A stretch of DNA of 64,000 nt from Abyssalbus ytuae (GTDB taxonomy: Bacteria; Bacteroidota; Bacteroidia; Flavobacteriales; Flavobacteriaceae), in assembly GCF_022807975.1 (NCBI RefSeq), contig NZ_CP094358.1, positions 744,001-808,000 on the forward strand. The letters are read 5' to 3'. The position numbers and the translations under genes were made by a program. How positions within the stretch are numbered: position 1 is the first letter of the stretch; every line of letters starts with the position of its first letter. Positions 1-9,614 of this stretch are shown piece by piece. Under the pieces are notes generated by a model. The model did no database searches, was not told the DNA's origin, and worked only from the letters and a program-made list of their open reading frames with translations.

Positions 1-2018
1 GTTTCATGAATCCTGGCAAAAGACTTTACCAAAACTGCCCTAACTCCTAAATGACGGGGCTGCATTGCTGCATGCTCCCTGGATGATCCTTCACCATAAT
101 TATGATCTCCTACTACAATAGTTGGTATTCCTGCTGCTTTGTATGCTCTTTGTACGTCGGGCACGCCTCCGTATTCTCCGGTAATCTGATTTTTAACAAA
201 ATTAGTTTTTTGGTTAAAAGCGTTAACGGCTCCTATTAAAGTATTGTTGGCAATATTATCTAAATGCCCTCTGAAACGTAACCAGGGCCCTGCCATGGAA
301 ATATGATCAGTAGTACATTTTCCAAAAGCTTTAATAAGCAATTTAGCACCCATTATATTTTTGCCGTCCCATGGCTTAAATGGTGCCAGTAGCTGAAGTC
401 GTTCCGATGTGGAAGCCACGACTACCTGTACTCCGCTTCCGTCATCGGCCGGCGCCACATAACCTGCATCTTCAACGGCAAATCCTTCAGGTGGCAATTC
501 ATATCCTCGTGGTTCATCCAGCATTACTTCTTCACCATCTTCATTTATGAGCTTATCGGTTATTGGATTAAAATCCAAACGTCCAGCAATGGCTATTGCC
601 GTAACCAACTCAGGTGAACCAACAAAAGCTAATGTATTAGGATTTCCATCGGCTCTTTTGGCAAAGTTTCTGTTAAATGAATGTACAATGGTATTTCTTT
701 CCTGTCCATCGCCTTTATCTCCATACCTGTCCCACATTCCTATACAAGGGCCGCATGCATTTGCAAAAACCGTTGCACCTATTTTATCAAAAGTTTTTAT
801 AAATCCATCTCTTTCGATAGTATACCTTACCTGCTCAGATCCTGGAGTTATGGTAAAATTGGATTTTGTTTTCAATTTTTTGTCTGCTACCTGTTTTGCC
901 AAAGAAGCAGCACGGGAAATATCTTCATATGATGAATTGGTACAAGACCCGATAAGCCCATATTCAACTTTTAAAGGCCAGTCATTTTTGCTTGCTGCTT
1001 CGCTCATTTTAGAAACAGGGGTTGCCAAATCGGGGGTAAAAGGACCATTTAAGTGTGGTTCTAATTCTGATAAATTTATTTCGATAACCTGATCAAAATA
1101 TTGTTCAGGATTTGCATATACTTCAGAATCGGCAGTAAGATGTTCTTTTACCTGATTAGCGGCATCAGCAACATCTGCCCTACCGGTAGAGCGCAAGTAA
1201 CGGTCCATAGATTCGTCGTAACCAAAAGTTGAAGTGGTTGCTCCTACTTCAGCCCCCATATTACAGATAGTCCCTTTACCGGTACATGACATGGAAGTTG
1301 CCCCTTCTCCAAAATATTCTATAATTGCTCCGGTACCTCCTTTTACTGTAAGGATTCCTGCCACTTTAAGTATTACATCTTTAGGTGCTGTCCATCCGGA
1401 CAGTTTTCCGGTGAGTTTTACACCTATTAGTTTAGGGAATTTAAGTTCCCATGGCATTCCTGCCATAACATCAACAGCATCTGCTCCTCCAACTCCAATA
1501 GCTACCATTCCTAAACCTCCGGCATTTACTGTATGTGAATCTGTCCCGATCATCATACCACCCGGAAATGCATAGTTCTCTAAAACTACCTGATGGATGA
1601 TACCTGCTCCCGGTTTCCAGAAACCAATTCCGTATTTGTTTGATACTGATTCTAAAAAATCAAACACTTCATTACTGGTTTGATTAGCTCTTTTCAAATC
1701 GGCTTCGGCTCCAACTTTTGCCTGAATTAAGTGATCACAATGTACTGTAGTTGGTACGGCAACTTTAGGTTTGCCTGCATGCATAAATTGTAACAATGCC
1801 ATTTGGGCAGTAGCATCCTGACATGCAATTCTATCGGGTGCAAAATCTACATAATCCTTACCCCTTTCAAAAGCTGTAGACGGATTACCATCCCAAAGGT
1901 GAGAGTAAAGTATTTTTTCAGCTAAAGTCAATGGTTTTCCGGTTATTTCACGTGCTTTATCAACACGTTCGGCCACTCGTCCATAGACTTCTTTTATCAT
2001 ATCAATATCAAAAGCCAT
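1..2018 (-). CDS. acn: Aconitate hydratase (partial, C-terminus cut by the window edge)
   Basis: TCA-cycle enzyme that interconverts citrate and isocitrate through cis-aconitate using a [4Fe-4S] cluster. I translated the strand from the ATG at 2016-2018 ([14 protein letters not shown]...). It stays open for 672 codons to the window edge, so the last part of the swivel domain is missing. The cluster cysteines are visible in GSCTNSS (about residue 357) and ACGPCIG (about residues 420 and 423), followed by the FNRNF substrate loop. The start is supported by a TAnnTTTG box 34 bp upstream. The sequence resembles the mitochondrial-type enzyme of Bacteroidota (usually about 755 residues) rather than AcnB; this subtype is inferred. 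Several antisense open frames over this gene are shadows. Confidence 0.96.
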   Translation of the reverse strand, partial: MAFDIDMIKEVYGRVAERVDKAREITGKPLTLAEKILYSHLWDGNPSTAFERGKDYVDFAPDRIACQDATAQMALLQFMHAGKPKVAVPTTVHCDHLIQAKVGAEADLKRANQTSNEVFDFLESVSNKYGIGFWKPGAGIIHQVVLENYAFPGGMMIGTDSHTVNAGGLGMVAIGVGGADAVDVMAGMPWELKFPKLIGVKLTGKLSGWTAPKDVILKVAGILTVKGGTGAIIEYFGEGATSMSCTGKGTICNMGAEVGATTSTFGYDESMDRYLRSTGRADVADAANQVKEHLTADSEVYANPEQYFDQVIEINLSELEPHLNGPFTPDLATPVSKMSEAASKNDWPLKVEYGLIGSCTNSSYEDISRAASLAKQVADKKLKTKSNFTITPGSEQVRYTIERDGFIKTFDKIGATVFANACGPCIGMWDRYGDKGDGQERNTIVHSFNRNFAKRADGNPNTLAFVGSPELVTAIAIAGRLDFNPITDKLINEDGEEVMLDEPRGYELPPEGFAVEDAGYVAPADDGSGVQVVVASTSERLQLLAPFKPWDGKNIMGAKLLIKAFGKCTTDHISMAGPWLRFRGHLDNIANNTLIGAVNAFNQKTNFVKNQITGEYGGVPDVQRAYKAAGIPTIVVGDHNYGEGSSREHAAMQPRHLGVRAVLVKSFARIHE

Positions 2019-2051
2019 AATATCTTATAATTAATTTAGTTTTAAGTCCAA

Positions 2052-2059
2052 CAAATCTA
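2052..2059 (-). promoter_or_regulatory. Putative -7 box (TAGATTTG) for aconitase
   Basis: Matches the Bacteroidota -7 consensus TAnnTTTG on the minus strand, 34 bp before the aconitase ATG. No convincing TTG -33 element was seen. Such boxes also occur by chance in AT-rich DNA. Confidence 0.4.
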
Positions 2060-2267
2060 CGAAAATAGGAATTGTTTTTAAAGTTTTTAATAAAACAAAA
2101 CTTCTTATAACATTATTTGAAAAATCTATAGTAATTTTTCAATTTTACAGAAAAATATAACTTAATGGCTAATTTTCCTTGTAATATTGATAAACTTAAA
2201 ATAAAGGAGAAAATATTGTTTTAACAGCATTAAAAAAATGTAACAAACAGGTATTTCTTTACCACAT

Positions 2268-3221
2268 TTAAAATAAAGATTTTACAATTTTTTCTATGGT
2301 AACTCCTTCTGCTTCGGCTTTATAATTTTTAATAACCCTGTGTCTTAATATAGCAAGGGCAACTGCCTGTACATCTTCAATATCGGGAGAGAATTTACCA
2401 TTTATCGCTGCATGGGATTTTGCTGCCAGTATAAGGTTTTGTGAGGCTCTGGGGCCTGCTCCCCAATCTACATAATTATTTACCAGTTCGGTAGCAAACT
2501 TACTACCAAACCTTGTTTTGCCTACAAGTTTTACAGCATATTCTATAACATTATCTGCTATTGGCACCCTTCTTATTAAATGCTGTATTTCAATAATTTC
2601 ACTGGCATTAAATAAAGAATTTATCACCGGTTGTTCATCGGAAGTAGTTGCTTTTACAACTTCTACTTCTTCGCGATAAGAAGGATAATTTAATTCGATG
2701 GCAAACATGAAACGATCGAGCTGTGCTTCAGGTAACGGATAGGTACCTTCCTGTTCTATTGGGTTTTGTGTTGCCAGAACAAAATACGGGAGGCTGAGTT
2801 TGTAGTGATGGCCTGCAACGGTTACTGCTCTTTCCTGCATGGCTTCAAGTAATGCTGCCTGGGTTTTAGGAGGAGTTCTGTTTATTTCATCTGCCAGAAT
2901 AATATTTGCAAAAACAGGTCCTTTAACAAATTTAAATTCTCTGTTCTTATCTAAAATTTCGCTTCCTAAAATATCACTGGGCATTAAATCCGGAGTAAAC
3001 TGGATTCTTTTAAATTCCAGTCCCAGTGCTTTTGCAATAGTATTTACCATCAGGGTTTTGGCTAACCCGGGCACACCAATGAGTAAGGCATGCCCTCCTG
3101 AATATATTGAAAGCAGTATTTCTTCTATTACTTTTTCCTGTCCGATTATTACTTTACCTATTTCGGCTTTTAGCCTGGCATGTTTATCAACAAGATTTTC
3201 TATTGCTTTTACATCAGACAT
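2268..3221 (-). CDS. MoxR-family AAA+ ATPase
   Basis: AAA+ chaperone-like ATPase of the MoxR group, which usually helps assemble or activate partner complexes, often with VWA-domain proteins. At 317 residues it is the usual length. Walker A (GVPGLAKT) lies near residue 53 and Walker B (ILADEINR) near residue 113, followed by a sensor 1 stretch (LATQNPIEQEGTYPLPEAQLDRF). It is the last gene of a minus-strand run, 8 bp after the SurA-like gene, so they are probably co-transcribed. The usual DUF58 and VWA partner genes do not follow it here; an aconitase gene does, after a 249-bp gap. Its partner is therefore unknown. Confidence 0.93.
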   Translation of the reverse strand: MSDVKAIENLVDKHARLKAEIGKVIIGQEKVIEEILLSIYSGGHALLIGVPGLAKTLMVNTIAKALGLEFKRIQFTPDLMPSDILGSEILDKNREFKFVKGPVFANIILADEINRTPPKTQAALLEAMQERAVTVAGHHYKLSLPYFVLATQNPIEQEGTYPLPEAQLDRFMFAIELNYPSYREEVEVVKATTSDEQPVINSLFNASEIIEIQHLIRRVPIADNVIEYAVKLVGKTRFGSKFATELVNNYVDWGAGPRASQNLILAAKSHAAINGKFSPDIEDVQAVALAILRHRVIKNYKAEAEGVTIEKIVKSLF

Positions 3222-3229
3222 GGGGAGTA

Positions 3230-4666
3230 TTATTTTTTTAGCCAGTTATTAGCAAAATTACATTCTCTGTTATCAGGAGCCACACTTATATATGTATCTT
3301 TAATTTTTTCGTCCATCCAATCGCTAATGGCTTTCATTTGTTTTTCTTTTAAAGCTAGCTCTTTTATTTTAATGTAATCCTGTGAATAATCGGCTATATG
3401 CTCTTTATACCTGGCATTAACTTTAATTATTTTATAGTTTACTCCTGTACGTGTTTGCTCTGCTATAGGCTGAGAAATTTCATTTCCTTCTAAACCACTC
3501 ACCTGTGCATAAAAGGTAGGATCTAATTTTGTAAGTTCAAAGCGCTTATCGAGATTTGAAGGATTGGTTAAAATTCCTCCGTCATACTTAGTTTCTTCTT
3601 CGTCCGAGAAATTTCTGGCTGCTTCTTCAAAAGTAAAAGCTCCATCAAGGATTTTGTTTCTAATATCTGTTAATTCCTTTTTTGCTTCCTCTATAGCTTT
3701 TTCTGATATTTCAGGCATTAAGAGAATATGCCTTACATCTAATTCCTGGCCTCTTATTTTTTCAACTAAAAGTATATGCCATCCAAATTCTGTTTCAAAG
3801 GGTTCAGAAACTTCTCCCTGTTGCATACTGAAGGCCACATCTTTAAATTCTTTTACAAAACCGGATTTTTTATTGATGCGGTAAACTCCACCGTTTTGTG
3901 ATTTCCCCGGATCTTCAGAGTATAGAGTTTGCTTTATTGCAAAACTGGCTCCCCCGTCTACCACATCGGCCTTTATTTTTTTTAATTTTTCAATAGTGGC
4001 TTTTACTTCTTCTTCGGAGGGTTTGGGTTTTTTAACTATTTGAGCTATTTCAACCTCATCTCCAAATACAGGTCTTTCCTCTTTTGGTATATTATTGAAC
4101 CACTGTCTTACTTCATCCGGAGTAATTTCCACATCATCTACTATTTTAGACCGCATTCTTTCTGATAACTGCTGGGTTTTAATAATTTCAGCTAATTCCT
4201 CCCTGAAGCTTTCTTCGCTATTTTTTCTATAAAATTGAAGCAATTTTTCCATCGATCCTATTTCAGAAACCAAATAATCCAATTGCCTTTCAACACTCCC
4301 GGATATTTCAGCTTCGGATACTTCAATACTATCCTGTACTGCCTGATGGGCATATAATTTATCCTCCATTAATTTTCCCAACATCTGACACCGGGTAATA
4401 TCTTTTATAGAAACACCCTGGGTTTCAAGACTTAAAAAGTTTTTATCAATATCTGATTCCAGAATTACATAATCTCCTATTACTGCAGCAACCCCATCTA
4501 CCTTAACTTTTTTAAATATTTTAATAGAATCTTTTTTAACAACTACAGAATCGGTTATTGTAGTATCAACTTCTTCCTGTATATTCTCAGTAGTTTCTTC
4601 CTGAGACATAGCTGCCTGAAAAGTTAAAAATAACATTAACCCACACAATTTACTCATATACTTCAT
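3230..4666 (-). CDS. Periplasmic peptidyl-prolyl isomerase, SurA-like
   Basis: Periplasmic chaperone and cis-trans prolyl isomerase that helps outer-membrane proteins fold. Layout: signal peptide (KLCGLMLFLTFQAAMSQ), a SurA-type N-terminal domain (roughly 60-190), then two parvulin modules, with EFGWHILLVEK ending the first and DVRHILLMPEI opening the second. The open frame extends to 4690, but the hydrophobic signal begins at the ATG at 4666, or at the next ATG at 4657. Starting at 4666 gives a 17-bp overlap with the upstream lipoprotein gene, which suggests translational coupling. Length about 478 residues. Confidence 0.9.
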   Translation of the reverse strand: MKYMSKLCGLMLFLTFQAAMSQEETTENIQEEVDTTITDSVVVKKDSIKIFKKVKVDGVAAVIGDYVILESDIDKNFLSLETQGVSIKDITRCQMLGKLMEDKLYAHQAVQDSIEVSEAEISGSVERQLDYLVSEIGSMEKLLQFYRKNSEESFREELAEIIKTQQLSERMRSKIVDDVEITPDEVRQWFNNIPKEERPVFGDEVEIAQIVKKPKPSEEEVKATIEKLKKIKADVVDGGASFAIKQTLYSEDPGKSQNGGVYRINKKSGFVKEFKDVAFSMQQGEVSEPFETEFGWHILLVEKIRGQELDVRHILLMPEISEKAIEEAKKELTDIRNKILDGAFTFEEAARNFSDEEETKYDGGILTNPSNLDKRFELTKLDPTFYAQVSGLEGNEISQPIAEQTRTGVNYKIIKVNARYKEHIADYSQDYIKIKELALKEKQMKAISDWMDEKIKDTYISVAPDNRECNFANNWLKK

Positions 4667-5510
4667 ACTTCTTGGTTTGATATGCTTCATCTATAAGTTC
4701 TTTTTCTAATTTCCTGTTAAATTCTAATCTTCGCTTATTAAGTAAAATTTGCTTTATAATTGGCTTCACATATTCCAGTGGAGCTATGCTGTTCCTTTCT
4801 AATACATCTTTAACAACCACCAAATATACCCCTAAAGAATCAGTTAGCTCAAAAAATTGTGCTTTTTTTAAGTTTTGTTCAAATTTATCTGTACTTAAAA
4901 TATTGATGGTATTAACAATTTCTGAAGTTTTTATCCAGATTGTATCATTTAAATAATATGATTTAAACTGATGGGAAATATTTTGTAAATCTTCTACATC
5001 ACTCTCATCAAACCTTTTAATTTTTTCTTTTACTTCCGGCGAAAATTCAAAATTTCTGTCAAAACCAACATACCTGATTTTAATAAGGTTTTCGTTGAGC
5101 CTGAAGTTTTCTTTGTTTTCTTCATAAAAAGTACGAAGTTCTTCTTCGGTTACCAGGGTATCAATAGAAGTGGCAATTAAAATTTCTTTATACGCGTTTG
5201 CATAAATATCGGTTCTGTATTCTTGTACCAGCCCTTCAAGCTCTTCAAGTTTGTCATCATTTAAATTTTCCTGTGCCTTTTTTACAAGTAATTTGCCTAT
5301 TGCCCAGGAATCAATAAAACTTCGTGCAAGATTAATACTATCCTGTTCTGACATTTGGTCAGAAAAAATTTTTGAAAAATCATCTTTATACAAATATTCT
5401 TCCCCTACTTTGGCAACAACTTCATCACTTTTACGGGGTTTTAAATATTCACAGGATACACTTAAGTTTAACAAAAAAAATATTATAAAACCTAACGAGA
5501 ACAGTTTCAT
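4650..5510 (-). CDS. SurA-N/PPIase-like lipoprotein
   Basis: 286-residue predicted lipoprotein: signal sequence with lipobox LSVSC (Cys20), then a SurA-like N-terminal chaperone region (KVGEEYLYKDDFSKIF) and a helical body. No complete parvulin active-site module is evident, so the role is probably chaperoning or substrate binding rather than catalysis. It overlaps the start of the SurA-like gene and heads the operon. Bacteroidota often carry two or three such PPIase-like genes in a row; function here is by analogy. Confidence 0.75.
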   Translation of the reverse strand: MKLFSLGFIIFFLLNLSVSCEYLKPRKSDEVVAKVGEEYLYKDDFSKIFSDQMSEQDSINLARSFIDSWAIGKLLVKKAQENLNDDKLEELEGLVQEYRTDIYANAYKEILIATSIDTLVTEEELRTFYEENKENFRLNENLIKIRYVGFDRNFEFSPEVKEKIKRFDESDVEDLQNISHQFKSYYLNDTIWIKTSEIVNTINILSTDKFEQNLKKAQFFELTDSLGVYLVVVKDVLERNSIAPLEYVKPIIKQILLNKRRLEFNRKLEKELIDEAYQTKKYEVYE

Positions 5511-5588
5511 TTATTTAAAATTTTATAGTTTGTTGAAAGTGAAAAAACTATAAAAATCCCTTCACCTTCCTGAATTTGTATAAAATCA

Positions 5589-5602
5589 GCCTGAAGACAG
5601 GC
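5589..5602 (-). other. Small hairpin in the long leader of the SurA-like operon
   Basis: GCCTG-AAGA-CAGGC, a perfect 5-bp stem with a 4-nt loop. It lies in the 166-bp interval between the putative promoter box and the lipoprotein start. A GC-rich patch (GCCGGCGGG) follows nearby. It may be leader structure; no known riboswitch was recognised. Confidence 0.3.
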
Positions 5603-5675
5603 AGAAATTTAATCATTGCCGGCGGGTAAACAACAATGAAATTGTTTTATACTTATCTTATTTAAAATATTTGGG

Positions 5676-5683
5676 CAAAAGTA
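5676..5683 (-). promoter_or_regulatory. Putative -7 box (TACTTTTG) for the SurA-like operon
   Basis: TAnnTTTG match on the minus strand, 166 bp before the lipoprotein gene, which implies a long 5' leader. Confidence 0.35.
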
Positions 5684-5788
5684 AGGAATAACATGTATAA
5701 TGCAAGTAATTAAAAATGTTAAGAGAATAATAATATTATTTACTGACTTTTTGTAATTTCAATGTAATTTAAATAATTAAAATTATTA

Positions 5789-6025
5789 ATGCGCAAGTTG
5801 AAACTTATTTGGGATTTTAGAGGGCCTTATGCTGAAAAAACAGCGGAGCATTATGAACTTCACCTTAAAGATTATTTGAAAGTGGAAGAAGTATTTTTTG
5901 CAGAAACCGGATGCACAAAAATAAATGATATGCATTCCATTGCTTTTATTATTATTAATGAAAATGATATGCGAAAAGTAAGAGATGACCTTAAACCTCA
6001 TCGTGGGGAATTATATGAAGAATAA
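5789..6025 (+). CDS. Conserved small protein, function unknown
   Basis: 78-residue soluble protein (MRKLKLIWDFRGPYAEKTAEHYELHLKDY...). It has no signal peptide or membrane segment and includes FAETGC and a run of histidines and acidic residues. It looks like a real small gene: clear start, good codon use, followed by a strong hairpin. The family is not one I can name. An open frame on the opposite strand over the same bases is a shadow. Confidence 0.6.
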   Translation: MRKLKLIWDFRGPYAEKTAEHYELHLKDYLKVEEVFFAETGCTKINDMHSIAFIIINENDMRKVRDDLKPHRGELYEE

Positions 6026-6110
6026 TTTTTTTCAAAAAAAATCCAGCAATATTAGTCTTTGTAATCCTTACGCTTATTTTAAGAATGTGGGCATTTTATT
6101 GTAAAATAAA

Positions 6111-6148
6111 AAAAGGCAATTCCAAAAATTTCTTATGAATTGCCTTTT
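6111..6148. terminator. Bidirectional terminator
   Basis: 12-bp perfect inverted repeat (AAAAGGCAATTC / GAATTGCCTTTT) with a 14-nt loop between the convergent 78-aa gene and the nitroreductase. A-rich and T-rich flanks on both sides allow use in both directions. Confidence 0.75.
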
Positions 6149-6171
6149 GAATAATATATAAATACATCATT

Positions 6172-6801
6172 TTAGATTTCTATAATAAACTCCTCTTTTG
6201 GAGTTCTTACCTTTTTAAGGTTAACAAGCCAATCATCTTTTTCATCTCTATAACCCAGAGTTAACATAACCGCACTTTTCAACCCATGTTTCTTTAACTC
6301 CAATAATTCATCCATTAATTCACGATCAAAACCTTCCATCGGAGTCGCGTCCACCTTTTGCTCAGCAGCTGCTGCTATGGCCATGGCAAAGGCAATATAC
6401 GCTTGTTTAGCAGTATGGTTTTGATGCCATTCATTTCCCAATGGCTCATACAAACCCCAAAGCATATTGTGATAATCTTCCATTTTGTTATCGGGTAAGC
6501 CTCTTTCCTTTACTGTGCGTAAGAATACTTCACCCATTCTTTCAAAAGAATATCCGTCCCATGCTGCAAACACCAACAAATGAGAACATTCTGTAACCTG
6601 ACTTTGATTAAATGAAAATCCTCTTATTTGTTCCAGAAGCTTTTTATCGCTAATTACAAATATTTTATAGGGTTGTAACCCGGATGATGAAGGTGCCAAA
6701 CGTGCTGCTTCAAGAATATAGTCAAGCTTTTCTTTGGGTACCGTTTTACCATTCATTTTTTTGGTGGCATACCGCCATTTTAAATCGTCTGTTAAACTCA
6801 T
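6172..6801 (-). CDS. Nitroreductase-family NAD(P)H oxidoreductase
   Basis: FMN-dependent oxidoreductase of the NfsB/NfnB type, reducing nitro compounds or quinones with NAD(P)H. 209 residues, the usual length. N-terminal RYATKKMNGKTVP and LAPSSSGLQPYKIF match the FMN-binding region; the later TPMEGFDRELMDELL is typical of the NfsB/MhqN group. It is divergent from an HxlR regulator, a common arrangement in which HxlR senses reactive electrophiles or quinones and controls the reductase. A palindrome between them is the likely operator. The physiological substrate is not shown by the sequence. Confidence 0.93.
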   Translation of the reverse strand: MSLTDDLKWRYATKKMNGKTVPKEKLDYILEAARLAPSSSGLQPYKIFVISDKKLLEQIRGFSFNQSQVTECSHLLVFAAWDGYSFERMGEVFLRTVKERGLPDNKMEDYHNMLWGLYEPLGNEWHQNHTAKQAYIAFAMAIAAAAEQKVDATPMEGFDRELMDELLELKKHGLKSAVMLTLGYRDEKDDWLVNLKKVRTPKEEFIIEI

Positions 6802-6824
6802 ATCTTAATTGTTTCTTTTAAACA

Positions 6825-6832
6825 CAAAAGTA
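6825..6832 (-). promoter_or_regulatory. Putative -7 box (TACTTTTG) for the nitroreductase
   Basis: TAnnTTTG match on the minus strand, 23 bp from the nitroreductase ATG. Confidence 0.45.
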
Positions 6833-6855
6833 CTTATATTTACTATTTAAAAGTA

Positions 6856-6879
6856 AGTACTATATTAATGTATAGTACT
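6856..6879. promoter_or_regulatory. Putative HxlR operator palindrome
   Basis: Perfect 9-bp inverted repeat (AGTACTATA, 6-nt spacer, TATAGTACT) between the divergent nitroreductase and hxlR-type genes. It lies about where the -33 region of the nitroreductase promoter would be. HxlR proteins bind such dyads as dimers; binding here is inferred. Confidence 0.6.
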
Positions 6880-6904
6880 ATAATGAAGTATAGCGAGAAA
6901 AATT

Positions 6905-7294
6905 ATGAAGCTAAATAATCCTGATTTAAAGAATGATAAAAAACAAACCACTTCCGGCAAAAAAGAGTCGTGCACTAAAATAATTCAACCTGTTCAGGAT
7001 GCTCTGTATGTTTTAAGCGGAAAATGGAAATTACCTATTATAATTTCATTAACCTACGGTAACAAACGATTTAGCCAAATGGCCAGGGAAATACCCAAAA
7101 TCACTGACCGGATGCTGGCTAAAGAATTAAGGGAACTTGAAATTAATCAATTAGTAAAACGAAAAGTTTATGATTCTATTCCAGTGATGGTAGAATACTC
7201 ATTAACCGAATACGGAAAAACATTGAACCCTGCTATTGACGAACTCTATAAATGGGGTGTACAGCATAGAAAAAAAATAATAGGTAAAGACTAA
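6905..7294 (+). CDS. HxlR-family transcriptional regulator
   Basis: Winged-helix regulator of the HxlR/DUF24 family, 129 residues. The pattern is clear: a conserved cysteine early on (KESCTKIIQP), then LSGKWKLPIIISLTYGNKRFSQMAREIPKITDRMLAKELRELE, the helix-turn-helix and wing. The N-terminal Cys23 sits near the position used for thiol sensing in several members of the family. Divergent from the nitroreductase, which is its likely target. Confidence 0.93.
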   Translation: MKLNNPDLKNDKKQTTSGKKESCTKIIQPVQDALYVLSGKWKLPIIISLTYGNKRFSQMAREIPKITDRMLAKELRELEINQLVKRKVYDSIPVMVEYSLTEYGKTLNPAIDELYKWGVQHRKKIIGKD

Positions 7295-7302
7295 AACCAA
7301 AT

Positions 7303-8043
7303 TTACTTCATCTCCATGATTGATGAGTTATTTAAAATAGTTTCCGCATTAACTTTTTTTCCATTTTCATCTAAAATTTCAAAACGGGTGTTATCAAATT
7401 CATCTATATATATTTTAATCCGTTCATTTCCTTTAGAATCATAAATGAATAAACCGGTATTTTTACTTTCTTCCCTACCCAGGAACATACGGTAAACATT
7501 AATTTCGGAATCTAAATATTCTTTAAACTTTAAATATTCGGCATCCTTTTCTTCTTTAGCCATAGATTTGGTTTTATCAAGAAACTGCCCGTATAGTTTT
7601 TCCACCCTTATTGAATCTGACCGTTCCCTGAAAAACATTCCATACCACCTTTTCCACTCCCCCTGATCAAGATATTCATCTTTCATTATCGCCATTATCT
7701 GGTCATTTTTTTGTTGATCAAAAGTTATTCCTGCATAGCTTTCTTCATCAGTTCCATCATAATATATTCCACCTACTTCATCACCTACCCGGTTAAAAAA
7801 AATAATTCCGGGCAAATCTCTTTTGGTGTCAGGATTATGCGGCACACGATGTGTTGTGGCTAAGGCCTGTTTTTCGGGGTTACTTATGGAAATATATAAG
7901 TTACCGTCGGTTCCGATTATACTTAACCTTTCTGCCTGAATTTCTTTGAAAGTTTTCACTTCCTGGGTTTGTCTGTCAAAAAACACAAAACCAATAAATA
8001 CAATTAAAATAATAAAGTTTAGGATTGGAAGGTGCTTTCTCAT
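7303..8043 (-). CDS. Membrane-anchored protein of unknown function
   Basis: 246 residues from the ATG at 8041-8043; an 8-residue extension upstream is in frame but the hydrophobic segment fits the shorter start. One N-terminal membrane helix (LPILNFIILIVFIGFVFF), then a soluble domain, probably extracytoplasmic. Two similar beta-rich modules can be seen, one starting ERLSIIGTDGNLYISISN and one GLFIYDSKGNERIKIYID, both resembling 'value of a key-carrying object' repeats. I do not recognise the family. Confidence 0.7.
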   Translation of the reverse strand: MRKHLPILNFIILIVFIGFVFFDRQTQEVKTFKEIQAERLSIIGTDGNLYISISNPEKQALATTHRVPHNPDTKRDLPGIIFFNRVGDEVGGIYYDGTDEESYAGITFDQQKNDQIMAIMKDEYLDQGEWKRWYGMFFRERSDSIRVEKLYGQFLDKTKSMAKEEKDAEYLKFKEYLDSEINVYRMFLGREESKNTGLFIYDSKGNERIKIYIDEFDNTRFEILDENGKKVNAETILNNSSIMEMK

Positions 8044-8229
8044 TTTTAAATATTTATAATAATTCAAATACTTCTCAAAAGTATTACCTGATTCTATAAA
8101 TAGAAAGAGAAATTATTTTCGGGCTTGTTACAATCATGAAACGTTTTTAACAATTATTCCTCCGGAGATATTTGTTACATGAGTGAACCTAAGCTGCTAC
8201 ACTTTGTTTTACATTTAAGATTGAAAAAA

Positions 8230-9537
8230 TTATAAATTTACCGGTTCGCCATACAAATCAAAATCACTTGCCTCTGTAATTTTCACATTTACAAACTCTC
8301 CGGTCTTTACATAATATTTGGAAGCATCTATGAGTACTTCATTATCTACATCGGGGGAATCGAATTCAGTTCGCCCCACAAAATAGGTTCCTTCCTTCCG
8401 GTCTATAATACACCTAAATGTTTTGCCTGTTTTTTCCTGGTTAAGTTCCCATGAAATTTGTGACTGAAGTTCCATAATTTCAGAGGCTCTTTGCTGTTTT
8501 ATTTCTTCCGGGACGTCATCTTTCAAACTAAAGGCATGTGTATTTTCTTCATGACTATAGGCAAAACATCCCAACCGTTCAAAACGCATTTCCTCTACCC
8601 AGTTTTTTAAAGTTTGAAAATCTTCTTCCGTTTCTCCCGGATAACCAACTATTAAAGTAGTCCTGATAGCCATACCAGGCACCCTTTCCCTAAATTCCCT
8701 TAAAAGCTTTGTAGTTTTTTCTTTGGTAGTGCCCCGTCGCATACTTTTCAGAATAGAATCTGAAATATGCTGTAAAGGTATATCTATGTAATTACATATT
8801 TTAGGTTCTTTCTTCATCACCTCCAACACATCAAGCGGAAAGCCTGTTGGAAATGCATAATGCAAACGGATCCATTCTATACCTTCTACTTTTACCAATT
8901 CTTTAAGTAAGTGGGCCAGACGCCTTTCTTTATATAAATCAAGGCCATAATAAGTTAAGTCCTGTGCTATTAAAATTAGTTCTTTAACGCCTCCGGCTGC
9001 TAATTTTTCAGCTTCTACTATCAATTCTTCTACAGGCACACTTTTATGTTTACCACGCATTAACGGAATAGCACAAAACGAACAAGGTCTGTCACAACCC
9101 TCGGCAATTTTAAGGTAAGCATAATTTTTTGGTGTGGTAGTGAGTCTTTCGCCAATAAGTTCGTGTTTATAATCGGCACCCAGTGCCTTTAAAAGTATAG
9201 GTAAATCTGAAGTTCCAAAATATTGATCTACATCAGGAATTTCTTTTTCCAAATCGGGTTTATAACGCTCGCTTAAACACCCTGTTACAAAAACTTTATC
9301 TACGACACCATTTTCTTTTTTTTCTACATATTCTAAAATGGTATTTACGCTTTCTTCTTTTGCATTATTTATAAAACCGCAAGTGTTTATTACAACAATA
9401 TTCCCTTCTTCTTCATGCACAACATCTTTACCACTTGCTTTTAATTGCCCCATTAACACCTCGCTGTCATAAATATTTTTAGAACAACCCAGCGTTACTA
9501 CATTTATTTTATTCTTCTTTAAAGACTTTGTTCTCAT
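8230..9537 (-). CDS. rimO: Ribosomal protein S12 methylthiotransferase RimO
   Basis: Radical-SAM enzyme that adds a methylthio group to the conserved aspartate of ribosomal protein S12. 435 residues with all three parts. The N-terminal UPF0004 domain holds the auxiliary-cluster cysteines Cys18 (LGCSKN), Cys53 (NTCGF) and Cys87 (GCLSERY). The radical-SAM core has Cys148, Cys152 and Cys155 (GCDRPCSFCAIP). A TRAM-like C-terminal domain ends at LYGEPVNL. YGLDLYKERRLAHLL and the overall pattern favour RimO over MiaB. Confidence 0.96.
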   Translation of the reverse strand: MRTKSLKKNKINVVTLGCSKNIYDSEVLMGQLKASGKDVVHEEEGNIVVINTCGFINNAKEESVNTILEYVEKKENGVVDKVFVTGCLSERYKPDLEKEIPDVDQYFGTSDLPILLKALGADYKHELIGERLTTTPKNYAYLKIAEGCDRPCSFCAIPLMRGKHKSVPVEELIVEAEKLAAGGVKELILIAQDLTYYGLDLYKERRLAHLLKELVKVEGIEWIRLHYAFPTGFPLDVLEVMKKEPKICNYIDIPLQHISDSILKSMRRGTTKEKTTKLLREFRERVPGMAIRTTLIVGYPGETEEDFQTLKNWVEEMRFERLGCFAYSHEENTHAFSLKDDVPEEIKQQRASEIMELQSQISWELNQEKTGKTFRCIIDRKEGTYFVGRTEFDSPDVDNEVLIDASKYYVKTGEFVNVKITEASDFDLYGEPVNL

Positions 9538-9556
9538 CCTTCATTTTTTTGGAATG

Positions 9557-9564
9557 CAAAAGTA
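9557..9564 (-). promoter_or_regulatory. Putative -7 box (TACTTTTG) for rimO
   Basis: TAnnTTTG match on the minus strand, 19 bp before the rimO ATG. Confidence 0.45.
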
Positions 9565-9614
9565 ATGAAGAATTAGATGTTTGAAGTATTAAAATAAAAA
9601 TTATTGAATATCAG

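Noticed and set aside
547-1092. 181-codon plus-strand open frame inside the aconitase gene
   Set aside because: Antisense shadow of a highly conserved enzyme that is intact on the minus strand.
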